From contig JACQXP010000195.1 in NCBI GenBank assembly GCA_016208645.1, forward strand, positions 1-36,616: 36,616 bases of DNA, read 5' to 3'. The notes under the pieces are model-generated. The model had not been told where the DNA came from, made no database searches, and saw only the letters and a program-made list of their open reading frames with translations. The position numbers were made by a program, and so were the translations under genes. This document shows positions 22,541 through 28,894 of this stretch, piece by piece (the stretch's first letter is position 1; every line of letters starts with the position of its first letter). The DNA comes from Candidatus Methylomirabilota bacterium (GTDB lineage Bacteria; Methylomirabilota; Methylomirabilia; Methylomirabilales; 2-02-FULL-66-22).

Positions 22541-23642
22541 TGGCAGCTTGCGGTTGAGCCAGCCGCCCGAGAAGCTGCTCCGCCAGCGGCTCAATCCACT
22601 CCCAGCCGCGAACCGTCACCCACAGGGCTGCCGGCTCTCGCCGAAACCAGGTGAGCTGTCGCCGGGCGTAGTTGCGGGTCGCCCGCTGCATGGCCGTCAG
22701 CGCCTCCACCTCTGATAGTCGCCCCTCTAGGTGCGCCACGGCCTGGCGATATCCCAGCGACTTCAGCGTCCGGAGATCCGGCCCGTAGCCCGCGGCCAGG
22801 AGCCGGCGGACCTCCTCCAGGAGCCCCCCCTCCCACATGCGCCGGGCGCGCTCGTCGATCAGCCGGTACAGCTCCTCCCGCTCCCGGTTCAAGACGAGGA
22901 GGGCCGACACGGCCACGCGCGGTGGTTCCCAGAGGTCCGGCCGGATCTCCGAGGGGGGCCGCCCCGTCATCTCCAGGAGCTCCAACGCCCGGATGGTCCG
23001 GAACAGGTCCCTGGGATGGACCCGCACGGCCGTGGCGGGATCGAGAGCGCGGAGGCGGTCGTGCAGCGCCTGGGTCCCCAGCGCCTCCGCCTCCCGGGTG
23101 AGACGGGCACGGATCGCCGGGTCGCCGCCGGTCCCGGCCAGCCGCCCCTTCAGGAAGGCGCGGAGGTACAGGCCCGTCCCTCCGACGAGGATCGGCCGGC
23201 GACCCCGCCGCCGGATCTCCTCCACCAGCGCGTGGGCGCGAGCGGCGAACGCGGAGGCGGAGAAGGTCTCCGTCGGATCGCAGAGATCCAGGAGGTGGTG
23301 CGGGACGGCCGCCCGCTCCGCAGGCGAGGGTTTGCCCGTGCCCACGTCCATCCCGCGGTACACCTGCATGGAGTCTGCGACGATGATCTCGCCCGGGGCC
23401 TGCCGGGCCAGGGCCAGGGCCAGGGCTGACTTGCCTACGGCCGTGGGACCCGTGATGAGGAGGACGCCGTCGAGTGGAATGGCGAGAGGCTCCTGCGGTG
23501 GAGGTTCAGGGAAGGAGTGCGCGTTGCTCGATACGGAAGTGGAGGTCGTAGCGAACCCTCGGGAGCTCCACGGGTGCCACCCAGTTGATCCGGACCACCA
23601 GATGGGGCCCCTCCCGGGTGAACTGGATATCCTCGTCGGCAA
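22512..23642 (-). CDS. miaA: tRNA dimethylallyltransferase
   Basis: Core signatures: LITGPTAVGKSALALALARQAPGEIIVADSMQVYRGMDVGTGKPSPAE, VPHHLLDLCDPTETFSASAFAARA, ILVGGTGLYLRAFLKG, and the C-terminal LKSLGYRQAVAHLEG, RATRNYARRQLTWFRR. It adds the isopentenyl group to A37 of tRNAs that read UNN codons. The start is unclear: ATG 23642 puts 137 bases of overlap on the DUF4845 gene and adds about 54 residues with no resemblance to MiaA. No ATG, GTG or TTG lies between that and the P-loop, but ATT 23480 has a CAGGAG nine bases upstream. A rare ATT start is therefore possible. The C-terminus KYRMTNVE comes from the iterated repeat. Confidence 0.88.
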   Translation of the reverse strand: MPTRISSSPGRGPIWWSGSTGWHPWSSRGFATTSTSVSSNAHSFPEPPPQEPLAIPLDGVLLITGPTAVGKSALALALARQAPGEIIVADSMQVYRGMDVGTGKPSPAERAAVPHHLLDLCDPTETFSASAFAARAHALVEEIRRRGRRPILVGGTGLYLRAFLKGRLAGTGGDPAIRARLTREAEALGTQALHDRLRALDPATAVRVHPRDLFRTIRALELLEMTGRPPSEIRPDLWEPPRVAVSALLVLNREREELYRLIDERARRMWEGGLLEEVRRLLAAGYGPDLRTLKSLGYRQAVAHLEGRLSEVEALTAMQRATRNYARRQLTWFRREPAALWVTVRGWEWIEPLAEQLLGRLAQPQAATKYRMTNVE

Positions 23643-23856
23643 GATCGAGGCCCGCCTCCCGCGCCTGCCGCAGGAGATCGGCCCGCGCCTTGTCCTCCCC
23701 GCCCCGCCCCACGGCGGCCATGGCCGCCTCCTTCACCGGATCCTGCAGGCTCAGATAGGTCCAGTAGGGCGGGACGAACTTGACGGCCAGGTAGATTCCG
23801 ATCGCCACCAGCAAGAGGAACAGTAAGGCCCCGAGGCCTATCCTCCCCGGGGCCAT
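23506..23856 (-). CDS. DUF4845-like small membrane-anchored protein
   Basis: 116 residues. One membrane span at about 6-27 (IGLGALLFLLLVAIGIYLAVKFVPPYWTYLSLQDPVKEAAMAA) is followed by an alpha/beta segment ending DIQFTREGPHLVVRINWVAPVELPRVRYDLHFRIEQRALL. The 'FVPPYW.Y....D.VKEAA' pattern fits the DUF4845 family. It is the first gene of the group running into miaA and aroA, 85 bases downstream of the ilvC stop. Homologues in proteobacteria often lie by lepB or rnc, but here the partner is miaA. Function unknown. Confidence 0.7.
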   Translation of the reverse strand: MAPGRIGLGALLFLLLVAIGIYLAVKFVPPYWTYLSLQDPVKEAAMAAVGRGGEDKARADLLRQAREAGLDLADEDIQFTREGPHLVVRINWVAPVELPRVRYDLHFRIEQRALLP

Positions 23857-23932
23857 CCCGTCACGTCGTGGTCCCTCGGACTGCCAGGAACCGGCCGCGT
23901 CCCCGTCGTTCAGCGCACGCCCTCCCGGTGCG

Positions 23933-23953
23933 GGCCGCCGGCTACCGGCGGCC
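23933..23953 (-). other. GC-only hairpin with the ilvC stop codon in its loop
   Basis: GGCCGCCGG - TAG - CCGGCGGCC (minus strand) is a perfect 9-bp stem whose 3-nt loop is the ilvC stop codon. No T-run follows. It may stabilise or end the ilv message. Confidence 0.65.
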
Positions 23954-24940
23954 TTTCAGCCAGCTCATCATCCCGCGTAGCTCCTTCCCCACGACCTCGA
24001 TGGGGTGGTCGGCGTCCTTCTTGCGCATGGCGTAGAAGCTGGGGCGGCCCGCCTGATTCTCCAGGATCCACTCCCGGGCGAACTGGCCGTTCTGGATCTC
24101 GTCCAGGATCTTCCGCATCTCGGCCTTGACGCCGTCATTGATGACCCGCGGGCCCCGGCTGTAGTCGCCGTACTCGGCCGTGTCGCTCACCGAGTAGCGC
24201 ATGTAGGCCAGGCCCCCCTGGTACATCAGATCCACGATCAGCTTCAGCTCGTGCAGCACCTCGAAGTAGGCCAGCTCGGGCTGGTAGCCGGCGGCCACCA
24301 GCGTCTCGAATCCCGCCTTGACCATCGCCGATATCCCGCCGCAGAGCACCGTCTGCTCCCCGAACAGATCGGTTTCGGTCTCTTCCTTGAAGGTCGTCTC
24401 CAGGACGCCCGCCCGCGTGCAGCCGATCCCCCTGGCATAGGCCAGGGCCATCTCCTTGGCCTTGCCCGAGGGGTTCTGGTACACCGCCACCAGGGCCGGC
24501 ACCCCCGAGCCTTCGGTGTACACCTGCCGCATCATGTGGCCCGGCGCCTTGGGAGCCACCATGGAGACGTCCACGTCGGGGGGCGGCATGATCTGGTTGA
24601 AGTGGATGTTGAAGCCGTGGGCGAACATCAGGGTCTTGCCCGGTGTCAGGGCCCGGGCAATGCTGTCTTCATAGACCTGCTTGTGGGTCTGGTCGGGCAG
24701 CACGATCATGATCACCTGGGACGCCTCGGCGGTCTCCTGGACCGTCCCGACCTTCAGGCCGTCCGCCTTGGCCTTGTCCCAGGACTTGCTGCCCTTGTAG
24801 AGGCCCACCATGACCTCCAGACCGCTGTCCCGGTGGTTCAGGGCGTGGGCATGCCCCTGGCTTCCATAGCCGATGATCCCGATCGTCTTCCCCTTCAGCA
24901 GCCCGAGATCCGCGTCCTTGTCGTAATAGAGCTTGGCCAT
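23942..24940 (-). CDS. ilvC: ketol-acid reductoisomerase, class I
   Basis: 332 residues, the short class I form. Rossmann signature IGIIGYGSQGHAHALNHRDSGLEVMVGLYKGSKSW (NADPH-binding loop; Tyr replaces the commoner Arg after GL, with Lys and two Ser following). Next are APKAPGHMMRQVY, and the knotted metal-binding domain with Mg ligands in TDLFGEQTVLCGG and YFEVLHELKLIVDLMYQGG. It rearranges and reduces acetolactate and acetohydroxybutyrate. GAGGAG precedes the ATG. It is the third gene of ilvB-ilvH-ilvC, 13 bases after ilvH. Confidence 0.96.
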   Translation of the reverse strand: MAKLYYDKDADLGLLKGKTIGIIGYGSQGHAHALNHRDSGLEVMVGLYKGSKSWDKAKADGLKVGTVQETAEASQVIMIVLPDQTHKQVYEDSIARALTPGKTLMFAHGFNIHFNQIMPPPDVDVSMVAPKAPGHMMRQVYTEGSGVPALVAVYQNPSGKAKEMALAYARGIGCTRAGVLETTFKEETETDLFGEQTVLCGGISAMVKAGFETLVAAGYQPELAYFEVLHELKLIVDLMYQGGLAYMRYSVSDTAEYGDYSRGPRVINDGVKAEMRKILDEIQNGQFAREWILENQAGRPSFYAMRKKDADHPIEVVGKELRGMMSWLKGRR

Positions 24941-24953
24941 GGGTCTCCTCGTC

Positions 24954-25517
24954 TCACTCGGCGACGGCCTGCTTCCGGCCGGCCAGGCGCAGCCGGCCCT
25001 CTTCCCGCTTGGTGATGGTCTTGCTCCCCCGGGCGATGGCCAGGATCCCGCTCCGCACCACCTCCTGGATGCCGAAGGGCTGCAGCAGCTCCAGCACGGC
25101 TTCGATCTTGCCCGCCTCCCCGGTGATCTCCAGGGTGTAGGTGGTGGGGGTGACGTCCACCACCCGGCCGCGGAAGATCTCGGCGATGCGCAGGATCTCC
25201 GCCCGGTTGACCGGCTCGGCGTTGACCCGCACGAAGATCATTTCGCGGCCCACGTGGGATTCGTCTGTCAGGTCCACGACCTTGATCACGTCGATGATGC
25301 GATGGAGCTGCTTGACCACCTGCTCCATCACCCACTCGTCCCCGTGCACCGACAGGGTCATGCGCGAGACCGTGGCGTCCGGCGTCTCCGCCACGGACAG
25401 GCTGTCGATGTTGTAGCCCTTGGCCGCGATCAGGGAGGCGATCTTGGCCAGGACGCCCTGGTGGTTCTCCACCAGGATGGCCAGGGTATGCTTGCGGTAG
25501 TGCTTGGGATCGGTCAT
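24954..25517 (-). CDS. ilvH: acetolactate synthase small (regulatory) subunit
   Basis: 187 residues from ATG 25517 (MTDPKHYRKHTLAILVENHQGVLAKIASLIAAKGYNIDSLSVAETPD). GTG 25544 would add nine residues. The N-terminal ACT domain (about 11-85) is followed by the ALS_ss C-terminal domain (EILRIAEIFRGRVVDVTPTTYTLEITGEAGKIEAVLELLQPFGIQEVVRSGILAIARG). The ACT domain binds valine and confers feedback inhibition on IlvB. The basic end (GRLRLAGRKQAVAE) is normal. It lies between ilvB and ilvC. Confidence 0.95.
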   Translation of the reverse strand: MTDPKHYRKHTLAILVENHQGVLAKIASLIAAKGYNIDSLSVAETPDATVSRMTLSVHGDEWVMEQVVKQLHRIIDVIKVVDLTDESHVGREMIFVRVNAEPVNRAEILRIAEIFRGRVVDVTPTTYTLEITGEAGKIEAVLELLQPFGIQEVVRSGILAIARGSKTITKREEGRLRLAGRKQAVAE

Positions 25518-25559
25518 GGCGTCCGCCCTCAGCGCCAGCTCCACGGTGAGGCGCAGGCC

Positions 25560-27293
25560 TCACCGCCAGCCTTGGAAGAGCTTATCGGGAATCGGCTCGT
25601 CGGTGTCGATGATGTCCCTGATGGCGGAGCCGGCCGGGATCATGGGGTAGCAGTTCTCCTCCCGCTCGCACACCAGGTCCACCACCACGGGTCCCGGCGT
25701 GCTGACGGCCTTCTCGATGAGGGGCCGCACGTCCCCGGGCCGTTCCGCCCGGAGCCCCACGGCACCACAGGCCTCGGCCAGCTTGACGAAATCCGGCTGG
25801 ATCTCCAGGTCCACCTGGGAGTACCGCTTGCCGTAGAACAGCTCTTGCCACTGCCGGACCATCCCCAGGTACCGGTTGTTGACGAGGAAGATCTTCACCG
25901 GGAGGTTGTACTGCACGCAGGTGATCAGGTCCTGCATGGTCATCTGGAAGCTGCCGTCCCCGTCGATGTCGATGACCAGCTTGTCGGGGAAGGCCGCCTG
26001 GGCCCCCAGGGCCGCGGGGAACCCGAAGCCCATGGTCCCCAGGCCGCCGGAGGTGATGAAGCGGCGCGGCTGATGACCGCGGTAGTACTGCGCGGCCCAC
26101 ATCTGGTGCTGCCCCACCCCGGTGGCGACGATGGGATCGTGCTCCTCGGTCACCTTGTAGATCTGCTCGATGGCGTACTGCGGCTTGATGGCCGCATCCG
26201 GGGCCTGGTGGTACCGCAGCGGATGGGTCCGCTGCCACTCGGCGATCTGGCCGTACCACTCTTCCAGATCCTTCCGCCAGTCACGCTTGATCTTCCGAAG
26301 CTCGGCGTTCAGCTGGGTCAGGACCCGCTTCACGTCGCCGACGATCGGCACGTCCACGTGCACGTTCTTGCGAATAGAGGTGGGATCGATGTCCACGTGG
26401 ATGATCTTGCAGTTCTTCGCGAACTCCGACAGCTTGCCCGTGACGCGGTCGTCGAAGCGTGGGCCGATGGCGATCATGAGATCCGTGTGGACCATGCACA
26501 TGTTCGCCGTGTAGGTCCCGTGCATCCCCAGCATCCCCAGCCACAGCGGGTGGGAGGTGTCCAGGGCCCCCAGCCCCATGAGGGTGAGCGTGGTCGGAAT
26601 CTGGGTCAGGTTCACCAGCTCGGTCAGCTCGGCCGAGGCATCCGCGTGGATGATCCCGCCGCCGCCGTAGATGACCGGCCGCCTGGCCGCGGCGATGAGT
26701 TCGACCGCCTTCCGGATCTGGCCCGGGTGTCCGTTCACCGACGGGTTGTAGCCCCGGATGGAGACCTCCTCGGGGTACCCCTTGAACTCCGCCCGGCCCA
26801 TGATGATGTCCTTGGGCAGGTCCACCAGGACCGGTCCCGGCCGGCCGCTCCGCGCGATGTGGTAGGCCTCCTTGATGATGCGGGGAAGCTCTTCCGTTTT
26901 GAGGGCCAGGAAGTTGTGCTTGGTGCAGGTCCGGGTGGTCCCGACCACGTCGGCTTCCTGGAAGGCATCACAGCCCATCACGGCCGTGGGGACCTGCCCC
27001 GTGAAGACCACGATGGCCATGGAATCCATGAGGGCGTCGGTCAGGCCGGTCACCGTGTTGGTCGCGCCCGGTCCCGAGGTCACAATGGCCGTGCCGGTCT
27101 GCCCGCTGGCCTTGTAGTAACCCTCCACGGCGTGAATGGCGACCTGTTCGTGCCGACACAGGATGTGCCGGAGCGGATAGTCCAGCATGACGTCGTAGCC
27201 GTGCAGGATGGCCCCGCCCGGGTGGCCGAAGGCGGTATGCACCCCCTCGGCCTGGAGACATTTCATGAAGATCTCGGAACCCGTCACTCGCAT
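25560..27293 (-). CDS. ilvB: acetolactate synthase large (catalytic) subunit
   Basis: 577 residues from ATG 27293, chosen because GGGAGG lies upstream and the extension to 27368 has no family resemblance. ThDP-enzyme domains in order: pyrimidine domain with the catalytic Glu (CRHEQVAIHAVEGYYKASG), GPGATNTVTGLTDALMDS, central FAD-binding domain, and the diphosphate domain with GDGSFQMTMQDLITCVQYNLPVKIFLVNN. GQHQMWAAQYY is present. Against the common RHEQGAAHAADGYARATG, the Gly-Ala pair after Glu-Gln is Val-Ala-Ile, an uncommon change close to the active site. It makes acetolactate from pyruvate for Val/Leu and acetohydroxybutyrate for Ile. It leads the ilv operon. Confidence 0.95.
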   Translation of the reverse strand: MRVTGSEIFMKCLQAEGVHTAFGHPGGAILHGYDVMLDYPLRHILCRHEQVAIHAVEGYYKASGQTGTAIVTSGPGATNTVTGLTDALMDSMAIVVFTGQVPTAVMGCDAFQEADVVGTTRTCTKHNFLALKTEELPRIIKEAYHIARSGRPGPVLVDLPKDIIMGRAEFKGYPEEVSIRGYNPSVNGHPGQIRKAVELIAAARRPVIYGGGGIIHADASAELTELVNLTQIPTTLTLMGLGALDTSHPLWLGMLGMHGTYTANMCMVHTDLMIAIGPRFDDRVTGKLSEFAKNCKIIHVDIDPTSIRKNVHVDVPIVGDVKRVLTQLNAELRKIKRDWRKDLEEWYGQIAEWQRTHPLRYHQAPDAAIKPQYAIEQIYKVTEEHDPIVATGVGQHQMWAAQYYRGHQPRRFITSGGLGTMGFGFPAALGAQAAFPDKLVIDIDGDGSFQMTMQDLITCVQYNLPVKIFLVNNRYLGMVRQWQELFYGKRYSQVDLEIQPDFVKLAEACGAVGLRAERPGDVRPLIEKAVSTPGPVVVDLVCEREENCYPMIPAGSAIRDIIDTDEPIPDKLFQGWR

Positions 27294-27383
27294 GGGATCG
27301 CCCCTCCCGCCGGGCGCGAGGATCGCTCGTGCCGGCCAGTGTGGATGGATGCCCGCCCGGCCGTCCACCGGTAGGACCTAGGG

Positions 27384-27431
27384 GCGGGTTTGTGAAGCCC
27401 GCTTAGTACCACAGGACCGGGCCTCCGTCAA
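27384..27431 (-). promoter_or_regulatory. ilvBHC promoter and 5'-leader hairpin
   Basis: Minus strand: TTGACG (27431-27426), 17 bases, TACTAA (27408-27403). Downstream, GCGGG..TT-CAC-AA..CCCGC (27402-27384) forms a small hairpin near the 5' end of the transcript. I see no leader peptide rich in Leu/Val/Ile and no T-box, so attenuation is not supported. Confidence 0.45.
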
Positions 27432-27530
27432 CTAAAAATTCGAATTGGGGGCAGGGACGACGCGAAGTTAGAGGGGCGGGGCCGGCAGATCAGTGCACAC
27501 CGAGTTGACAATCCCGGACCCATCTGTTAG

Positions 27531-27713
27531 AGGGGATCGAAAAGCACGGCGGCCGCATCTGGGCCGATCGCGCTCCAACTCCGGGGCCGCCGGTCCGTCG
27601 AAGCATTCGCCCGCCTGACCGCCCAGGAACAACTTGAGCTGGCCTGTCGGAACGTCCTGGCTGTCCTGGCCATGGCCCGCGCCCGCTTCGAGCGAACGCG
27701 GCTGGAGGCCTAG
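27531..27713 (+). pseudogene. small open frame before PilZ, no start codon
   Basis: The 61-codon frame ends ...SVEAFARLTAQEQLELACRNVLAVLAMARARFERTRLEA, with TAG three bases before the PilZ GTG. Third positions are strongly GC, as in real genes, and the reading is helical and leucine-rich. An in-frame TAG at 27528 closes it upstream, and no ATG/GTG/TTG starts it before 27672. It looks like the 3' remnant of a gene that once preceded the PilZ gene. Two copies of GTTAGAGGGG (27467 and 27526) flank its upstream side. Confidence 0.35.
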
Positions 27714-27715
27714 CC

Positions 27716-28183
27716 GTGCCTAAATCATCGGCGCAACGTCGCCACCCACGCCATCCGCTGGTGCTCTCGATCCTGAACAAATCGAAGGACCCCGCCCCCG
27801 CCAAAGTCGGGGTGGGATGGACGCGCGACGTGAGCGACGGGGGCGCCTGTCTGGAGTTGGCCGAGCCGCTCCAGCCCGCCACACCGCTCAGTGTGATCCT
27901 CCAGACGGACCAGGGGAGCCTCGGGGTGGAGGGAAAGGTCGTATGGGTCGGCGGGCCGGTGGCCGGCGGCGGAGGCGTCCTCCACGGCGTGGCCTTCCTG
28001 GACGCCACCCCGGAGCAGCTCCGGGCCCTGTGGAAGCTGGTTGCCCGAAAGGGCAAGGCGCGGCAGGCCGCCGTGCGCGTGCCCGTGAAACTCGCCATCC
28101 TGTGCCGGCCCAAGGGGGACGCGGGCCCGCCCCTCCAGGGAGAGACAGGGGACGTCAGCATACTCTATAGTTGGGCGACTTGA
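27716..28183 (+). CDS. PilZ protein, truncated in a second PilZ domain
   Basis: The GTG start has GGAGG eight bases upstream. The first PilZ domain is complete at about 5-110: the c-di-GMP motifs R8-x3-R12 (RRHPRH) and D38-x-S40-x2-G43 (DVSDGG), then the beta-barrel LGVEGKVVWVGG...HGVAFLDATPEQL. It binds c-di-GMP. A second PilZ domain starts at about 117 (AAVRVPVKLAILCRPKGDAGPPLQGETGDVS) but stops exactly at the D-x-S of its motif and ends ILYSWAT. The reading therefore breaks at about 28160, where a more AT-rich stretch with a toxin-antitoxin pair begins. The original protein was probably twice as long. Confidence 0.8.
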   Translation: MPKSSAQRRHPRHPLVLSILNKSKDPAPAKVGVGWTRDVSDGGACLELAEPLQPATPLSVILQTDQGSLGVEGKVVWVGGPVAGGGGVLHGVAFLDATPEQLRALWKLVARKGKARQAAVRVPVKLAILCRPKGDAGPPLQGETGDVSILYSWAT

Positions 28184-28314
28184 CGGGTCGTGAGCGAGCC
28201 GCACGCGGAGTTCCCCGTTCATCACGCTATTCAAATGGAGGCTGTGATCGCCTTTGAGTCGTTTGTGGCTTGGTACCTGGAGTCCAGCGTCTGGAGCCAC
28301 GAGCGCTTCGGCAG

Positions 28315-28344
28315 TTGACGTCCCTCTACGATCCCTCGTATACT
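28315..28344 (+). promoter_or_regulatory. sigma-70 promoter for the antitoxin/toxin pair
   Basis: TTGACG (28315-28320), 18 bases, TATACT (28339-28344), both 5/6 matches. It is 131 bases upstream of the antitoxin ATG. The 130 bases before it, after the truncated PilZ gene, show no gene. Confidence 0.55.
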
Positions 28345-28443
28345 GCTCCCAATTCGGCTGATACCAGGGGTGCAGCGGGGGGCACCGGATTCCGGTGTGG
28401 CTCCTGCACCACGCCAGGCGGGGCAACTGGTCCTGAGCGCTCC

Positions 28444-28461
28444 ATTGCGGTATACGGCAAT
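28444..28461. promoter_or_regulatory. 18-bp near-perfect palindrome, candidate antitoxin operator
   Basis: ATTGCGGTATACGGCAAT has 16 of 18 positions symmetrical and contains GTATAC. It sits immediately before the ribosome site GGAGGA (28463-28468) of the antitoxin, the position where autorepression operators lie. Confidence 0.5.
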
Positions 28462-28475
28462 CGGAGGAATTCAGC

Positions 28476-28721
28476 ATGGCACACACAGTACCGATTCCGC
28501 CACCGGGATTCGACGACCTTTCTATGGACGAGCAGGTCGAGTACGTTCAGTCGCTATGGGAGCGGATTTCCGCTCGCCCTGAGGATGTAGCCGTCCCCGA
28601 TTGGCACAGAGCAGTAATTCGGGAGCGTTTGGCGCAGCTTGATGCCAATCCCCAAGCCGGTCGCCCCTGGTCAGAGGTAAGAGGCGAATTGCTCCGAAAG
28701 CTCCGTGGCATCAAGCGATGA
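28476..28721 (+). CDS. addiction-module antitoxin, PF09720-like
   Basis: 81 residues: MAHTVPIPPPGFDDLSMDEQVEYVQSLWERISARPEDVAVPDWHRAVIRERLAQLDANPQAGRPWSEVRGELLRKLRGIKR. This is the 'unstable antitoxin' family: a short helical protein with ..L...E....LW..I......VPVPDWH...L.ERL.......G..W.EVR..L. ATG 28476 has GGAGGA seven bases upstream. Its stop TGA overlaps the toxin ATG (ATGA), the usual coupling. The N-terminal extension with extra prolines is slightly unusual. It is apparently intact. Confidence 0.88.
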   Translation: MAHTVPIPPPGFDDLSMDEQVEYVQSLWERISARPEDVAVPDWHRAVIRERLAQLDANPQAGRPWSEVRGELLRKLRGIKR

Positions 28722-28894
28722 CGGTTGTCCGTAGCCGCGAGGCAGAGCGTGATATTGAAGAGGGGGCCTTCTGGTACGAGCAGCAGCGCGCGGGACTTGG
28801 AGTGGAGTTCGTTCTCGAACTCGATGTCGTGCTCGAACGTATCGAGTGTGAAGGGCCAAGCAGGAGAGCCCGCGGGCATTCAGACGGCCACTAA
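28718..28894 (+). pseudogene. truncated ParE/RelE-type toxin
   Basis: The ATG overlaps the antitoxin stop. Reading: MTVVRSREAERDIEEGAFWYEQQRAGLGVEFVLELDVVLERIECEGPSRRARGHSDGH. The first 44 residues are a normal RelE/ParE N-terminus (AERDIEEGAFWYEQQRAGLGVEFVLELD..L.RI). The expected second half (R...RRFPY.V.Y and the catalytic strands, about 45 residues) is missing; instead 14 unrelated residues and a stop at 28894 follow, where the convergent murJ gene ends. The toxin is therefore very probably inactive. Confidence 0.75.

Noticed and set aside
27294..27400. Leader attenuator or T-box upstream of ilvB
   Set aside because: No short peptide rich in Leu/Val/Ile, no T-box core sequence and no antiterminator/terminator pair were seen; only one small hairpin.
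28184..28314. GAGCCGCACGCGG, resembling the start of group II intron domain V
   Set aside because: The complementary half and the GAAA loop of domain V are absent, and no reverse transcriptase is near.
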